A DNA stretch of 64,000 nt, taken from assembly GCA_916613615.1 (NCBI GenBank), contig OU744727.1:18732093-18796092 (forward strand). Direction: 5' to 3'. The first letter of the stretch is position 1. Each line of letters begins with the position of its first letter. The DNA comes from Steromphala cineraria. Taxonomy: Eukaryota; Mollusca; Gastropoda; Trochida; Trochidae. The notes beneath the pieces were generated by a model. The model saw only the letters and a program-made list of their open reading frames with translations, made no database searches and was not told the origin of the DNA. Shown piece after piece: positions 41,601 to 55,990 of the stretch. Made by a program: the position numbers and the translations under genes.

Positions 41601-44600
41601 TCGACAGGAAGTACTGCTTTTTTAATGCAATTTGGTCAAGTAACAGGGCGCTCTAAATCTTCAAGTCAGGATTGCAAATGGCTGGCTCCGATGTCAAATG
41701 TAACTTTTGAAACTTATCTATAGCGAACAAGAGGACATATATGGGTTGTAGTGTGTAATGAGTGATCTAACTAGTGTACATGTTTATAGACATGGAAGGT
41801 TTGCTTCTGAATATGTATTATACCCTTGCTTAAATTGATATTTCACAAATTTGGACCCCTTTGGTTAACTATGCAAGTCGAATACTATTATTTAAACTTA
41901 TATCTTTTCATATAGTATTTTTCTTCATGCCACTTCAACAATGGTACGAAGCAGGTGATATTTGAATAGAAATCCTGCTAACATAGTCACAATTTCTAAT
42001 GTTTTAATTCAAACATTGTTGACATATATATTCAGACAAAACTGATATTGCCTTAATGTATTTAAGTATTTTGGCCCGAAAACTAGTCAAATTGGAAACA
42101 AATATCATTAATCATTGTCATGGTAGAGTGTTGTATTTACATCACCCACTTTTACTTGAAACTATACTCTTTCGTGATTAATGGGAGCGTCTTGATGTTT
42201 AACAGTCTTACTGGACATATACCATTAGTCATATCGTAATCGCTTGATAGATAAACATCTAGCTTACGGAACACCATCAATAATCCATCATTCAGTGTAA
42301 AAATAAACGAACCGGAATATGTGTGTCAATAGGACGGGGGCATAGATCGTAGATTCCACTTACGGAAATCAGAAATGTACAAGGAACGTTGCAGAAAAGG
42401 CTTGTAATGTCAAGCATAATATCTTCTTTTATTAATAACTGAAAAGATACATCTGTCATGTTGAAATATATTTGACCACTAGTTTTGCAAACAAGAATAA
42501 CTTATGTATATTCTATCAATACAGCTACCATTGGACACGTTCCGTAATTGTAAACCTGTGTATTAGTTTGTTTACTTAAGACTATAGAAACTCAGAGGGG
42601 TTATCTTGAATAAACATCTTGTATATAGGATTGTGCGATTCAATTTGGATATAATGAAACCCATGTTTAAACAGATAACCATTTGTGGTAACTTATTCCA
42701 TGAGAAATACATGTAACTGCTCATTTATCAACATGGCACATGATAATAAGTGGTACGTAAAACAAATTGAAACTTTACACTACCCATCTGCATATCGACA
42801 AATGAGGGACTAATCACAGACATTACTGTCTGCTTGCAAATGTCCGCTGGCTAGTGAAATTTAATTATTTTCTCTCGGATTGTTCATCTCTCTTCACCTC
42901 ACCATGTCTCTAGCAATCTATCTTCCTTCGAGACATACATACATTAATAACCTGAGGCCACTCAATGGGACACCGTCTGTACTTTATAAGTTATAATCCA
43001 GATCGTTACGTACAGCAACCATACCCCGCACAAACTTGACACATGAGTGCCAAATAAAGGCAATCCCTTAACATTCTGAAATCAATTGAAGGTTACAATT
43101 AGATTGAGGTTTCTTGTTGTAATCTGTTTGATGTACATGGGCTCAACTTCTGTAATTCTATTTCATGTGTTAATGGGGGTTCCTGCGTGATCAAGTTTAC
43201 AATGTTTCTATTAGTTTGTAGCCACGTAATACCAGGAATGAATAACTTGACACAGGGTCACACGATAAGGTATATTGTATAATTGGACATTATACTTTAA
43301 TGAAAAACGTTAATGTGATTTTAGCTCTATTTATTTATCATAGACACTTTACATCAAGATTGTGAATGGAATAACTGTTTAATGCAAACTTTCTGATGGG
43401 AGTTTAAAGCTAAACATGACTACGTTATCTGGATAGAATTATCCAAGAATTCAAAGATTTTCCAACCAATTCCATGCTACCAAATCCTTATAGAATGATA
43501 ATTGTTCATCTCAAGTGAATGCACAAGATTGTATATATATATATTCAAAGACACATTTGTACATTGCAATGTATTCATCGCTTTAAAAGATTCAGTTGAG
43601 AGATATCATTCATCCGTATGTATTTAAGGACTGATTAAATTTACCTTTTATTGATTTCAAAGGATATGTGGCAATATTCTGGAAAATGGTTCAAAGAAGA
43701 TAGAAAAGTAAAACAAGTTGTTAAAAATTGAATGAAGGTGAGGTATAAGTCAAGAACAGCGATAGTAAATTCCCTTGGAACATGTTATCAATATCACGTA
43801 ATGAAATGCTGCGCATGGGAACTTCATTTTTAAGCCCAATATTTAATTGAATACTCAATAATTGCATTTCGCTTTACGTGAGTGTTAATGCATTTCTTTG
43901 GCGTCATCTATTTCGCATAACGCGCCTGTGAGAATCAAAAACACAAACCTTCATAGAAATGAACGTTTATCTATAAAAACGTGAAAACGGAAATCAATAT
44001 GATTACCATTAGTGTAAAAGGGAAATGTCAAATATGTCTTTAGAAACTGGCTGCTGTTACTTGAAATACTGTGGTTGAGGAAGTAAGTATGGTTCCTCTG
44101 GCATCACATCAGAAAGTATCTTTGAACCACCAGTGATATCTCCCATTAGACCATGGTTGAGTGAGAGTATCCATACCATACACCATTCCTGATACATCCA
44201 GCATAACGTAAATACCGGTCTCATGACATGGTTGCCATATATGAATCTGGTTAAGAATAAAATGTTAGAGTTACACTATATGAGCACTTTAATTTGAGTA
44301 GAATTTGAGTGTATATATTTGAAAAATGAACAAAGTACGAGGGTATGGCCATAAGATTTTATTGCTCATGATTGTTCTTTACATAAGAGGATGTCCTGAC
44401 GTTATCTTCCTTTCTTTTGATTCGTTTGTATTGGTAATGCGATAAAATACAGACATAAACGTTTTCTTACGTCTTAAACATTACACCAGAATATTTGTTA
44501 TACTATTTGCCCAGTAAAGATCAAAAAGTAGTTAACTTATTGTATTTTGAAATGGTTTCTTTAATATCTGAATATCAAATTGAAATAAGTGTTCATTTCA

Positions 44601-46358
44601 AATTTTTTTCCTTTTGGGGTTATGCTGTTTCTCAATTTCTTTGGGTTGAGACAGTTGACGACAATGGCGCCTAAAGGCACATAAATTTCCACTCCAATGA
44701 TGCACTTTCCCATATTCTGCAAGAAATATGAATAACTTTTAAAGGGTTATCACGACCGATGGACGTCTATTTTCTCTTTCAACCGTGATTACACATGGAC
44801 ACAATAGATAGATCGATGCTTTATTCACTTTTCGTTTGAGGATTCGAAACTTAAACATTGTTTTGTATATATAGATATCTAATCGTGTCTAACACTGCCT
44901 TATTAATTAACATAAGACTATATCAGCGTTATGCTCGCCATTAGGAGAAATTAGGAAGAGAAAGCGTTTTAATTTGGTTAGTCTCATAGTTTATTAACAA
45001 GTGTTCTAGGAAATTATGTTAAGATTCGTTCTATCTTTTATCTCTAAGCACCAAACACAACAATTGTTAGATATATCAATAACTGCTTCTCTTTAATCTA
45101 TGATATTCTTTACACTACAAACAATAACATTTGAATGCAACATGTATTCGTTCTTTATTTTTTACCTCTGGTTACAATTTCGCAAAGCTCCAAATGATAA
45201 TGAAATGAAGCAATAAAATCAAGTGGTTTTAAATCCTTCAAACCGCCTATCCAGAGATTCACATAATTCAAACATTCCATCGACAATCGTTATTTCCAAA
45301 CCATTTGTTACAAGAGTTCTGGGCAATTACCAAAGAATACGCATATAAATCTCTTACAATCCTTTTGTTCACGAACTAATATGAAACTGCTCAAAGTGCC
45401 GAGACTAACCTTTTATATAAAGCAAGGGACAGATTAAACTTCCATCCCACATTTGAGCAGTAGAATGACTTCATTAAGTGAACAAACATTTATGTTTGGA
45501 GAACAAATACTTAAAAGGTCTTTAACGCGCCGACAGTCTGTGAGCGACACTCTCTCAATTAATGGCATTTTCTGGACAAGGGGGTATTGATTAATCTGGA
45601 AAAGCAAAATTTCTATGTAATCGAATGACCCCGAGTGTTGTAGCCTGTCTATATGGAATGTTTGCAAAGGGATTTAATCATCATATGAATAGTCCTCAAT
45701 AGAGGCCAACTGATTCAAAAGCACTGGCTAAAAATGACATCGATATTCAGTGGCATGGGTCTGCATTTTAAAAGCTTGAGCCCCGAGAAGTACATAAAAA
45801 GTTGATGAAGTGGTGTGTATCAGTTTGTAGATAAACTAACGACTCATCGATCGTGTTAGCTCTCATCTGTTGAGCATTTAACCCTCCATTCAACGCGCTG
45901 ATGTGATGGCCAACATGCTGACTTTATCATACGGATCAATACAGGAAGGCGTATAGAAATTAACTTTATGAGTGAGTGCCAAAAGTGAGGAGGGATGTTC
46001 GGGCCTCCCAGAGCACTAGAACCACCACGCGCTTGACTTTGCTTAATCATTTATGAAAATGTGTCACAGGGGCATAAGTTCCCTGATTTCGGATGATTTC
46101 CTTTCCTTGCCAAAATGTAATTTATCTCTTCGACGTTTATTTCATTACGTATAACGCCTTCTTGGCTAGTGATAGTGAAAGCCATACGAGACACTCTGCG
46201 AACCTTCTTGCACCGTGTTAGTCAAAACGTGTGCGAGCTTGATTAGGTCGTCGAGTCAAAATGCCACAATGCTAATATTTACCCACAATTTTCTGCTGTC
46301 TGATTTAGAACGGCTGTCTTCTTCTGTCGACTCGTTCCTCATCTCTGTGACTGTGCTC

Positions 46359-46450
46359 ATGGAGACACCAGCTGAGATAAAGTAGACTTGATCCTGGAGG
46401 AGTTGGACGTTTGGTACATGCTGTCTTTATTAGATAACCTGTTCGTCTAA
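46359..46450 (+). promoter_or_regulatory. Two upstream ORFs in the presumed 5' leader of gene C
   Basis: ATG at 46359 opens an 8-codon frame ending TAG at 46385. ATG at 46418 opens a 10-codon frame ending TAA at 46450, 11 nt before the main ATG. If transcribed, they could lower or regulate translation. The transcription start is not known. Confidence 0.45.
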
Positions 46451-46461
46451 ATACTCAGATC

Positions 46462-46543
46462 ATGTCTGTTTGGATCTACGTGTTGCTCACGGTGTCACTG
46501 ATCCTGCCCTATGGAGACAACTCAACACAGACTGTGCCTATAG
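46462..46543 (+). CDS. Gene C exon 1: signal peptide of a third iGluR gene (rest beyond window)
   Basis: ATG opens 27 codons plus one base: MSVWIYVLLTVSLILPYGDN then STQTVPI and a G that starts the next codon, at a strong gtaagc donor. The hydrophobic core WIYVLLTVSLIL is a typical signal sequence, with likely cleavage after about Gly18. The VPI(G) end in phase 1 is the usual iGluR exon-1 boundary and fits the phase-1 entry of exon 2 seen in gene B. No matching + strand exon 2 was found up to 64000, so intron 1 would exceed 17 kb. It could also be an orphan exon separated from its partner by rearrangement. Confidence 0.65.
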
Positions 46544-48800
46544 GTAAGCTTTATTTATATCATTCTACATCAGGCTTTTGTATCTCATCATTACCTTCAT
46601 AGGTGTTTGTTGGTTAAGCCACGAGTGAAGTGAACGTTCCTCTCTTTTAATGAACATTTATGTTACTTGTGATCTAATTTAAAGATAAAGTTGTTCGACA
46701 AATGTCTTGTGGTATGTTTAGAAGAAGGTATATTATGAAATTGGTTTAGTCAAATTCTTTTTCTTACCACATTTCAAAATTTTATATTTCAGTACTGCTA
46801 TACTGTCGTATATCATTGCAACGTAAAACTTCACAAAGGTCGTTGTTCATTGTGTTTGCATGTTTGTATTCTACGATAATATGGCGGTTGTAAAATACGT
46901 TTCTATTCTTATTATTGTGGTTACCAATCAACTGATGCATATTGATTTCCTTTTTCTAAAATGTGTTTTTGTCCAATTAAATTAAATGGTGGTTTCTAAA
47001 CTAAAACGGATTTGTGAACGCTAAATACGAAGACAAAGAATGAAGTGACTGAAAGGAATGTAGGACGAGAATTGAATACATATCCAATAGTCTAAAGTTG
47101 ACAGTAATTGCCCACTCACCGTTTCTGCTTAAAAGATCAAAGCGAAACTAATATCTTATGAGTACGAGTTTTCTTTGAAACGATAATACTGCTCCATCTG
47201 AAAAGTGACAAAAGTATAGGATTTATATACCTAAAGGTGGGATCAGACAAAAGGTCGTATATTGAGGAGAAACATTTTATTTGGTTTAGTTGATCGAGAA
47301 TCAGTTGTATCCCATGTAAGCATTGAGGCAATGCAATTGATCAAAGTCAATAGTTTCATATCAATTATTCTGTGTCCAAGTTATCTCAAAGCATTTATAT
47401 ATAGATATATATTTATATATTCACTAGAATACGCATGTATTGTTATCAATAGGTAGAAAATGCTTTGCACTGCCTCTCAAAACCTCATGTAAGTTAACAA
47501 GTGTATTGGTTAATATTTATAAAGTTATCTTCACAGATATTTCATTAAGATAATCTCTTTAAACAGTTTCCAACTTCCTCAACAATACTATTTTAAATAA
47601 TTAAATAATATGATCTTTTTTACAATTACGAATGCCATACACTTTATTCAATATGAACTTTTACCATTTGTACACAATTCCATATGGCCTTACAAAACAG
47701 ATTGCAAATGGAATCATTTTGAATTCGAAAAGACAATGAGAGGTTTAAATCCCTTGGTAAAAATGGTTTCCCTTGGCTCCTCAAAACTTGATGGTTTGCC
47801 TTTTAATGTAACGATTAAATGGAATTGGTTCTGTTGGTTTGTGCGTTACCCTGGAAACCATCACTTGAGAGTTTTGTTAAGGATTTGAATCAAAGATAAC
47901 AATAGCTCTTTTCAAAGGTACACAATACCATTTAAATATTTTATGATAGTTCCACTTTTAGCCCTGGTACTTAATGGTTTTACTATTTGCTGCAATGATC
48001 CCCGCGAAGAAAGTCCTGCTGCGGTGCATGTTGTGTAAATAATATGAATTAAAGATCACTGATGGAATTCAGTACTGGAAATGTTGAAAGGTAGAGTTCA
48101 TATAATTTCATGAAAATGTAAATGATCCCATGTTTCCCCGACTACAACCTTCTTACAGCAAGTTCAAAGAGGTACTATAATTCACACATGGCACGTGAAT
48201 AAAAGAGTGTTATGACGCTGTTTCTTCGTCTGAACAGTTGGTTTTGATACAATAAGATTTATTATTTGTGTGACCAAAACTTTGATGATTTTTAGCCAAA
48301 TTATAAACCTTTTAAATTTTAATTCGAATAACTAATAAAAGGTAATTTTTAATGACCTAGATATATCATTTAGGAGTCCTTTAACCAGAAAGACAACATT
48401 ACCAAATTGTCAGTATTTTCCTACAAAAACATAATTTTCTTAAGATAGTCATATATTTACACTTTTTGTCACAGGGCAGCACGGGCTAGTCTATGACAGA
48501 GGTTAGAGCTAAGAAGCATATCGACCAACTATATTGTTGCTGTCAAACTTACTATAATTTTTACAAAACATTAAAGTTTTTCTCTTGATTTGGGAATAAG
48601 ATAGACACGTTATCTTAATCAAATTTTGAGTTGTAGATTCATATCGAAAGACCTAAGACATAAGATATTGTTTGATATAAAAGCCTCTTTGCTTAAAACA
48701 CTATCAGACTTCTTAGAGCAATGGAATAATATGATTTGATAGGAAAACGTTTCAGTTAGAAATAGTATTTGCACAATTTCAGAAAAATATTCACATTAGA
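46544..48800 (+). other. Non-coding stretch after gene C exon 1
   Basis: AT-rich. The open frame at 47610-47888 (+) has no recognisable product. No iGluR exon 2 seen. Confidence 0.5.
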
Positions 48801-51800
48801 AACATAAAAACTTATATACAAAGACAAACATTATAACGCATCATTTTTATCCCTCAGGATCATTTGATGCTTTCAAAACGAAGTGACATTTGGAAATCTG
48901 CTTAAAAAATCAAATCTGATTGAGAGAGCAACCAATCCAATCTTCAATCTCATCAAATATACAAAATCATATAATATTTGTTGAAAGATGAAAACCACTC
49001 TTGGGTAATGTTTAGCTGCTTTCATAGAACAAGGCAAACAAAGGAGTAGATTGAACAAACAGAGGTGAGCATCGCGGTTGGAACTCGTACATATTAGTGC
49101 CCGTACATTAAGCAGCTCTAGTCTGGTGTATCAACACTACAGGAGGTGTAAGAGAGAAGGTGATATCGTCCTACAACTTCTGTTGGTGCTGAAAGAATAA
49201 TGTTATGGATGTTTCTCCTCGGCACGTTCAAAAGAACAATAACTAAAGAGAGATGATGTTTTCCAACTGCCCGCAAGCAAATGAAATCATCTTAGGGGTC
49301 CATTGCACAATGAATAATTCAGAATAAATCTTGAAAACTGAAGTCCATGTCTACAAAAAATCATATTACTTATGTAGACATTGGCATAAACGGCATGCTG
49401 TGAGTGATGTTATAAAACTTTATATCAGGTAACACTGTAACAATTTATAAAGGTTTCTACTCAATTATGCTTTTTTATAACCAATAATTGAAATAAGAAT
49501 TGAATGTTTAACTTGAAGTCCAAATATACAACTAGAGTTTCTCACTTTTTTGTTAACATTTTCGACAATAGCTTATGTCAAAAGAATGAGGACTTAACAT
49601 ATATATAGTTCATGTAATGCTTGAAATAGCAATTCATATGTAGCCTCAACAGCATAGTAGTGAACTAGAGATAACATAAAACAACAGAATATGTTAAAAA
49701 GTTACACTAAAATTTTTCTCTTATAAGGAATCACAGCTTTATTCGTTTAAAGTGTCAAAATGAATCAAACAATACCATATCCTCGAGTTTGGAGATCTAA
49801 TCTTACCCATCCACTTTTAGAGTTGATCTAGGCATGGTTAGATATATTCTTAAACGATCTCGGTCATATATATCTAAAACTTGTTATTTTTCATTCAACA
49901 AATCGAATGAAGTCAGTTTATTGTTTCCTTTGCTTAAACACTTATATACGTTTCATGTTCATTTTCTGATGACAAAGTTCCAGTTAAAGGTTCGAAGCAT
50001 GAGCAAGTGGTATTGTATTAAAGAAGGGTTCAATTTTTCTTCCACAAGGCTAATTCTAAACGGGGGTCCCTTGAGAGGGGTTATACCGAGAGTAATTTCT
50101 GACTGCTTCTTGATTACAAAATAAATGGAATTTGTAAGGCTTGTCATTATGAATATTTCATTTCAACCTGAAAGGTGGAATTTTAAGCGCTATAGTCATA
50201 CTTTGAGAATGATATATATTTAATAGAAATCTTAAACAATTACACTATTAATCATGGCATGAATTCAGGCAGCTGTTCAGTTTGAGCATTCAATTGCTTC
50301 TAGAATAATAATCACATTCACATTATATGCCCTTATGCTCTGTAGCTTGTTATTTTGAATATAACAAAGTGATTGTGTATTGTAATGTTCAAGATGTGTA
50401 CGTTAAAAAGCTCATAGGTATGAATGCATGATTGATGTTGAGTTGAGATAGAAGCAGTGCAAGTTAACTCTGTCATATTTCAAGATCAACAATCGTTGGT
50501 CATCTTGTTTGCATTAGATGACTTGCATTTTAAAAAGATTTCGAGTAGATATAATAGTGAGAATGTGCAGGATTCTTAGATAAAGCTTTAAAACCGTTTC
50601 AACGTTTAAAGTCACTTGCAATTTAAATAAGCAATAACACAACTAATGGACGTGCTGTAAATAATCTATTCCAAAACTTGTTGACATCTCAATAGATGAA
50701 CAATATTTATGTTGAAAGTTTGAATACTTTGAGATGTTGGGCGATGAGAAAAGCCATGAGTTTCAGGTGAGTTAGCTCAAGCCACCTAAGAGTCATGGAA
50801 TCTTGAACTCACACCATATCTGAAGGCTTGAGTAATGCAACAGCTGAATAGAAACAGAAGGTATCATGACCTTTCTCATCCAGTAGCGGAGAACTCACTG
50901 ATGTCAATGGCAATGAGTTTTCTGACAAACCACCATTGATCTTAAGTCTTTATTGAATCCAAACATTCAGAAATTTGTCATTGGTTTCTTGTGCATACAT
51001 CACAATCCATTTTTTTCAGTTCAAGAACGTGCCATTCTACAAACTTTGTTCCATTGGTCTAGATTTTTTCTCTGCTTGTTGCAATGTCTTCTGAAAGGTT
51101 TCAGTATTTGTCATTTTCTTTTCGGTTATTTTGTTGGTTTGTAGAGGACGATATTGTGCTCTGTCCCTGTTGAACTTGTTTTCCCAGTTTGGTCTTCCAT
51201 TTGTCATTCCGTTGCTCAACATGGACAAGTACCTTGCCACAATTATTGGACAGTTTGTATTTTCGATAGACAATTAAACTTTGTTCTCCCCATGTCCAAT
51301 TGTAATATTGCGTATATGGCAAATTGTAAATATTGCGTATATGGCAAATTTCATTGAGCTAGATCTAGCAGTTTTGGAGTTCTGTTCCGGAATCAAAATG
51401 TTTACCAACGGATGGAAATGGCGATGACTAAATCCCACAGTATTACACACCGGTGGGACAAAAAGCACATATAGATAGTTAGATTAATTTTGTAAATGTT
51501 AATAAATGCAATTCCTAATTAGGATGTTTATTCTTGGGGATAGTGATTGCCATTTTTTCACAGAAGCATGCAGAAACTCTTGCAAACATTTAACATATAA
51601 AAAGAAGTCAAATAGATATCAGTAAAGTAGACTGTTTAAACAAACTTTAATGGTCAGAGTAGTAAATAACAAAAAAGAACATTATATTATGCACTGAAGG
51701 GTTTCTGTATTACAAGAATTAGACAATATTACTCTTTTCTTCATACCACAGAGTTTGTTATAATGTACTGAAAGGTATCACATGGTTAGGAGCATGATAT

Positions 51801-51944
51801 ATTTATCATTCAAACTGTTTCAAAGTCTCAAGTTTGTTAACTCTCAACTAGGACTTGTGCAGAACAGATCCAATTGACTAGTTTTATCAGTCGTGCAAAA
51901 ATTATGAGTCAGTCATCATGATGTAAGTAAGGTTAGATTTATGC

Positions 51945-52160
51945 TTTTTAGCTCATCTGGCCTGTAACCCCGATCGGCTAATAGCATGGCATGGTGTCCG
52001 GCGTCCGTCCGTTCATCCGTTTCGAATTTAGACGTCTTCTCCAGAATCATAAGGCCTAGAAAGCTGAAACTTGGTGCTCAGACTCCTTGGCTAGTGAGGA
52101 TTATAAAGTGTATCTTTTGTGGCCACAATTGGCCACACCCTAAAGCAAATTCAAATGTAA
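51945..52160 (+). repeat. Molluscan interspersed repeat ('agctcatctggcc' type)
   Basis: Starts TTTTTAGCTCATCTGGCCTG, continues with GCATGGTGTCCGGCGTCCGT and CGTTCATCCGT. This pattern is widespread in bivalve and gastropod genomes (general knowledge). GC-rich relative to the flanks; inserted in the repeat array. Confidence 0.6.
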
Positions 52161-53884
52161 AGCCTGATGAGCTACAGAGCCAATGGCTTTATTTTTTATG
52201 AGAATGTTTGAGCAAAATAAAGTTTTGATATTGTATATGGTCTTAATACATGACTTCTTAATATCTTCTAAACGAATACACCTTTGCTTTAAAAGTATGT
52301 GTTTTGAGTTGAAAGATAAGCTGAGAAAACGAAAGGTCACAGGTCATTTGAAGATGTTATTTAAAGAAGTATAAGTTTTTTAGCAGAGATGTCATGACCT
52401 CATTTCAGTTCCGAACAGAAAATGTCAATTGCAATGAGATTTCTGACAAAACACCATTGATCTTGAAGTCTTGATTGCCAACAAACACTAAGAATTTGTC
52501 ATTGGTTCTGTGTGCATACATCAAGTCAAGATTTCAGCTACAAGGCCATCAATGACGGGCAAATCTGTAGTCAACATTCAAACGATTGAGATTCATCATT
52601 GGCATTTTCTTTGCATCTTGTCAAAGGGTTTCAATGTTTGTCAGAGCCTTCGAAAGATTTTGATCTTTATTAACCGAAAGTGGTATTCCGTGTTCAAATG
52701 TGCTGATTTGTGGACGCCGATATTCTCTGAAAATTGCTCTTTGGTCAATTTTGAACTTTTGGAAATTCAAAGGATTTTTTTATGCAGCTGGATTTTTTAC
52801 TAAAATGTGGATCCTTTGATTAAAGCTTTATTAAATTTTGTATTTCTGTGTAAACGTTTCAAGTAACAATGGTTAATGCATATTGGAACTGTTGAATGTT
52901 GTAAACTGTCAGAGAAGACAAAATCACTCAGTGTGTTATCCATGGTTGAAAGTAATGACAATAATCCTCAAAATTTGGTACATTTCAACATTTTAATATA
53001 AATGTCCTCTATAAATTTTATTTATTTTGCGAAAATATCAAAGCTAATTAAAAGCAAAACTTTTATTGAAATCTTCTGATGACTTGATAGTAGACCTAAC
53101 ACAAATTTCGGACAAAGAGTGACAAAGTTTACAAAGCAATCTGCAATCTCATCACATAACCAAAAATATTCAATATTTGTCAACAGATGAAAAACACTCA
53201 CTGTTTATTCTTCATTTTCCTTAAAAAATAAACAGTAGCTTAGATTTAAACAAAAGAGGTGAGCATCACGGTTTGAACTTGTACATACTAGTGTCCGTAC
53301 ATTCAGCAGCTCTAGTCTGGTGTATCAACACTACAGGAGGTGTAAGAGAGAACTTCTGTTGGTGCTGAAAGAATAATGTTATGGATGTTTCTCCTCAGCA
53401 CGTTAAAAAGAACCATAACTAAAGAGAAGTACTGTTTTCAACCTGCCCACAAGGAAATTGAATTGTGTTAGGGCTCCATTGCACAATGAATAATTCAGAA
53501 TATGTCTGCAACAAACTATTTTGCATGTAGAAATTGCATATTAAAGCTTGTTGTGAGTGTAATAAACTTATATGGTGTTAAGGTTCAATTGAAGTATTAT
53601 TTCATCCACTAAGCCATTGAAATAAGATACTTAATTTTATAATATTATAATCCATTTATACTTTCAACAACTGGAGGTAATAAAAACTTTTGTGTCATGT
53701 TTAAATTTATTCCAAAGCACATCGTAGTGAATTTCATTAAACACCAGTTTATGTTTCTTATTTCATATAAATCATAATCTTATATTGTCAAACCTGCTTT
53801 CTATCTCTCACTATGCCTTTCTTTCCGTCTTTTCCCTCATCCTTTCGATCCCTTTCTCCCTGATTTGTCTACTCTCTTTTGGAT

Positions 53885-53960
53885 GGCAACATCCACGTGT
53901 TTAATAACTGAAATATTGTTCAAAACACGTTAAACACCATCTCACTCACTCACTCACTAT
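53885..53960 (+). repeat. SINE 3' tail fragment with CACTC run
   Basis: CTGAAATATTGTTCAAAACA, CGTTAAACACCATCTCACTC and further CACTC units. Same family as 13039 and 32625. Confidence 0.65.
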
Positions 53961-55815
53961 ATTGTCAAATGATAACTATAAAATATTCATGATAAAATTG
54001 TCAATCAAAGAAAATCGGATGCTCGAGTTTGAAAACATTTCATGTTGAGATTCGATGACAAAGTTACATATAAGGCTTCACGCCATGAGAGACTTCACTT
54101 CATATTCAGCAAGTGTTCAGTTTTCATTAGATAAGTACATTAACCTATTCATCATAGCCTAATTCTAAACGGAAGTCCCTTGAGAGAAATTATGATCAAA
54201 GTAAAAAGGGACTGCTTCCTGAATACAAAATCAACGTCATCATGAACATAGAATATCAACCAAAAGTGTTAGGTCATGGGGTAAGAATGATGGATGTGTG
54301 ATGAAAACGTGAAGAATAAAAACGTAAATCATGATGGAATCTAATGAAGCCCATGTTATATAAGTTAGCATCTACTCTTTGATGGTAATCTTTTTATGAC
54401 CAGTTTTGTTTCAGTTAAACATTAAAATGCATTCAGCAGAAAATATTCTTCAAATTTCCTGAGATTATTGCTTCTAAAACGGTTCATCACTTTCTACTAT
54501 AAATTCTATACAATCAATGGACATGACCAAATAATTCTGAATAAATGTAAATGAATCACTGACGAGAAGTTAATTTTATATTCATGAATCCTATATATAA
54601 CACGGTTTGCTTATTTGATAGACAATAGCCTTATCACTTGTTTCATACTGTTCTATTTTGCCAATGTCTTTAATTCTTACACCTATCTCGATACATTTTC
54701 ACATCTCATTATAAACTGTTTTTATCAATGCCATTAATTCATCAATCTAACCCAATTGGATATCTTTATATACTATATGAGTCTAAGAATATTGAACCTT
54801 CATGCTAGCTGAAGTGAAGTAAAAGTAATCGCAACAGCTGAACAGGGGCAGAGGTTATTCACAATCGAAATACATTTAGATCAACAGATTTGGTAGTTCA
54901 CTATGTGAACTTCTTTCCATTAAGGAGCACTTAAAATCGGAACAAAATCATCATGGTTCTATTTACTGTGAAACCGATCATTGCAAGTAGATGTCTTATT
55001 TTACTAGATTTGCATGTCAAGAACTGGTGTTTACAATTGTATCAAAAGTTTCAGAAATAACTTCTGTTAATGAAGATTGGTTTGTATTATTTAGTGTTTA
55101 AATTAAAAAATGTTACGTCTTCTTTAGTTTACATAGATTTACTTATTCTCCCTTAACGATCCCTCATTCTGTCTTTGGCATTCTAAATGGGATTCCCTTA
55201 AAAGTAATTATTGCGAGAGTAAATATAGACTGCTTCAAGAAGATAAACGAATTAGTATTTATTAGTGCTTGTCTTTATAAACATAACATAACGACTTAAA
55301 TATGTAAAGTTCGATTCTATTTGTAAAAGGTTTTTTATTTCCTTTTAAGGGCCCAGTTCCATCAAAATCTGTTTATAGTGATCCATTTGTGTGCAAAGTC
55401 TTGCAGGCATGCCAAGAGAACTTTTGAATGAATGGAAACTTACTTGTCATAATTAGAAAATGCGAAAGATTTAATTGGAGGATAGTATCTTCTTATTTCT
55501 TGCTGTAATAGTATGATATTTGGTTGTATTTTCTTAATACTACATCTGTACAGCACTTGTTTGGTAACGAGCAAAAAATACATTCAAAGGACTTTTACTT
55601 TGACACATAAAAGCACATAGAATATTTTCTTCGTTCAAATCATTATTTACAGCAATGTTACTTGCAAGGCATTCCGATGGTTGTCTCCATATGATTTCAG
55701 CAACAAAATTATTATACATGAGAGATGATATCAGTTTGAACGAACATACTGGAGATTCTATATATCCTATCTTAAAAGCTATTTAATTAGTATCCATTAT
55801 ATTATGAATGACCTT

Positions 55816-55990
55816 GAAGGGGCAGTAGCAGGTTTTTGAAAATTTTATTTTTTCAATTTTCACTTATAATTATTGTACGTTAATGCTAAATGTTGTATAT
55901 GGATAGTGTCAAATATCTCATTACACAAGCCAATCACCCATAGTTAGAGAACAAATTATAAAGATTTATATAAAGTCCATTTTTGTGTGC
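55816..55990 (+). mobile_element. Family 1 TIR element, partial copy 3
   Basis: AAGGGGCAGTAGCAGGTTTT begins a segment that shares GATAGTGTCAAAT and AGAGAACAAATTATA with the element at 29859-30188. No right terminus found, so probably truncated. Confidence 0.6.

Larger units (their letters stand above)
32850..46461. other. Intergenic region between gene B and gene C (signal exon of B expected here or farther)
   Basis: 13.6 kb, mostly AT-rich, with the two foldbacks at 33380 and 38509. GC-richer patches at about 34810-35140, 35560-35990, 36360-36620, 40390-40640 and 45420-46060 contain open frames of 60-105 codons with no recognised product. They may be regulatory DNA or undetected exons. I searched the minus strand for a signal-peptide exon ending -I(G) in phase 1 and found none convincing. 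Confidence 0.5.
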
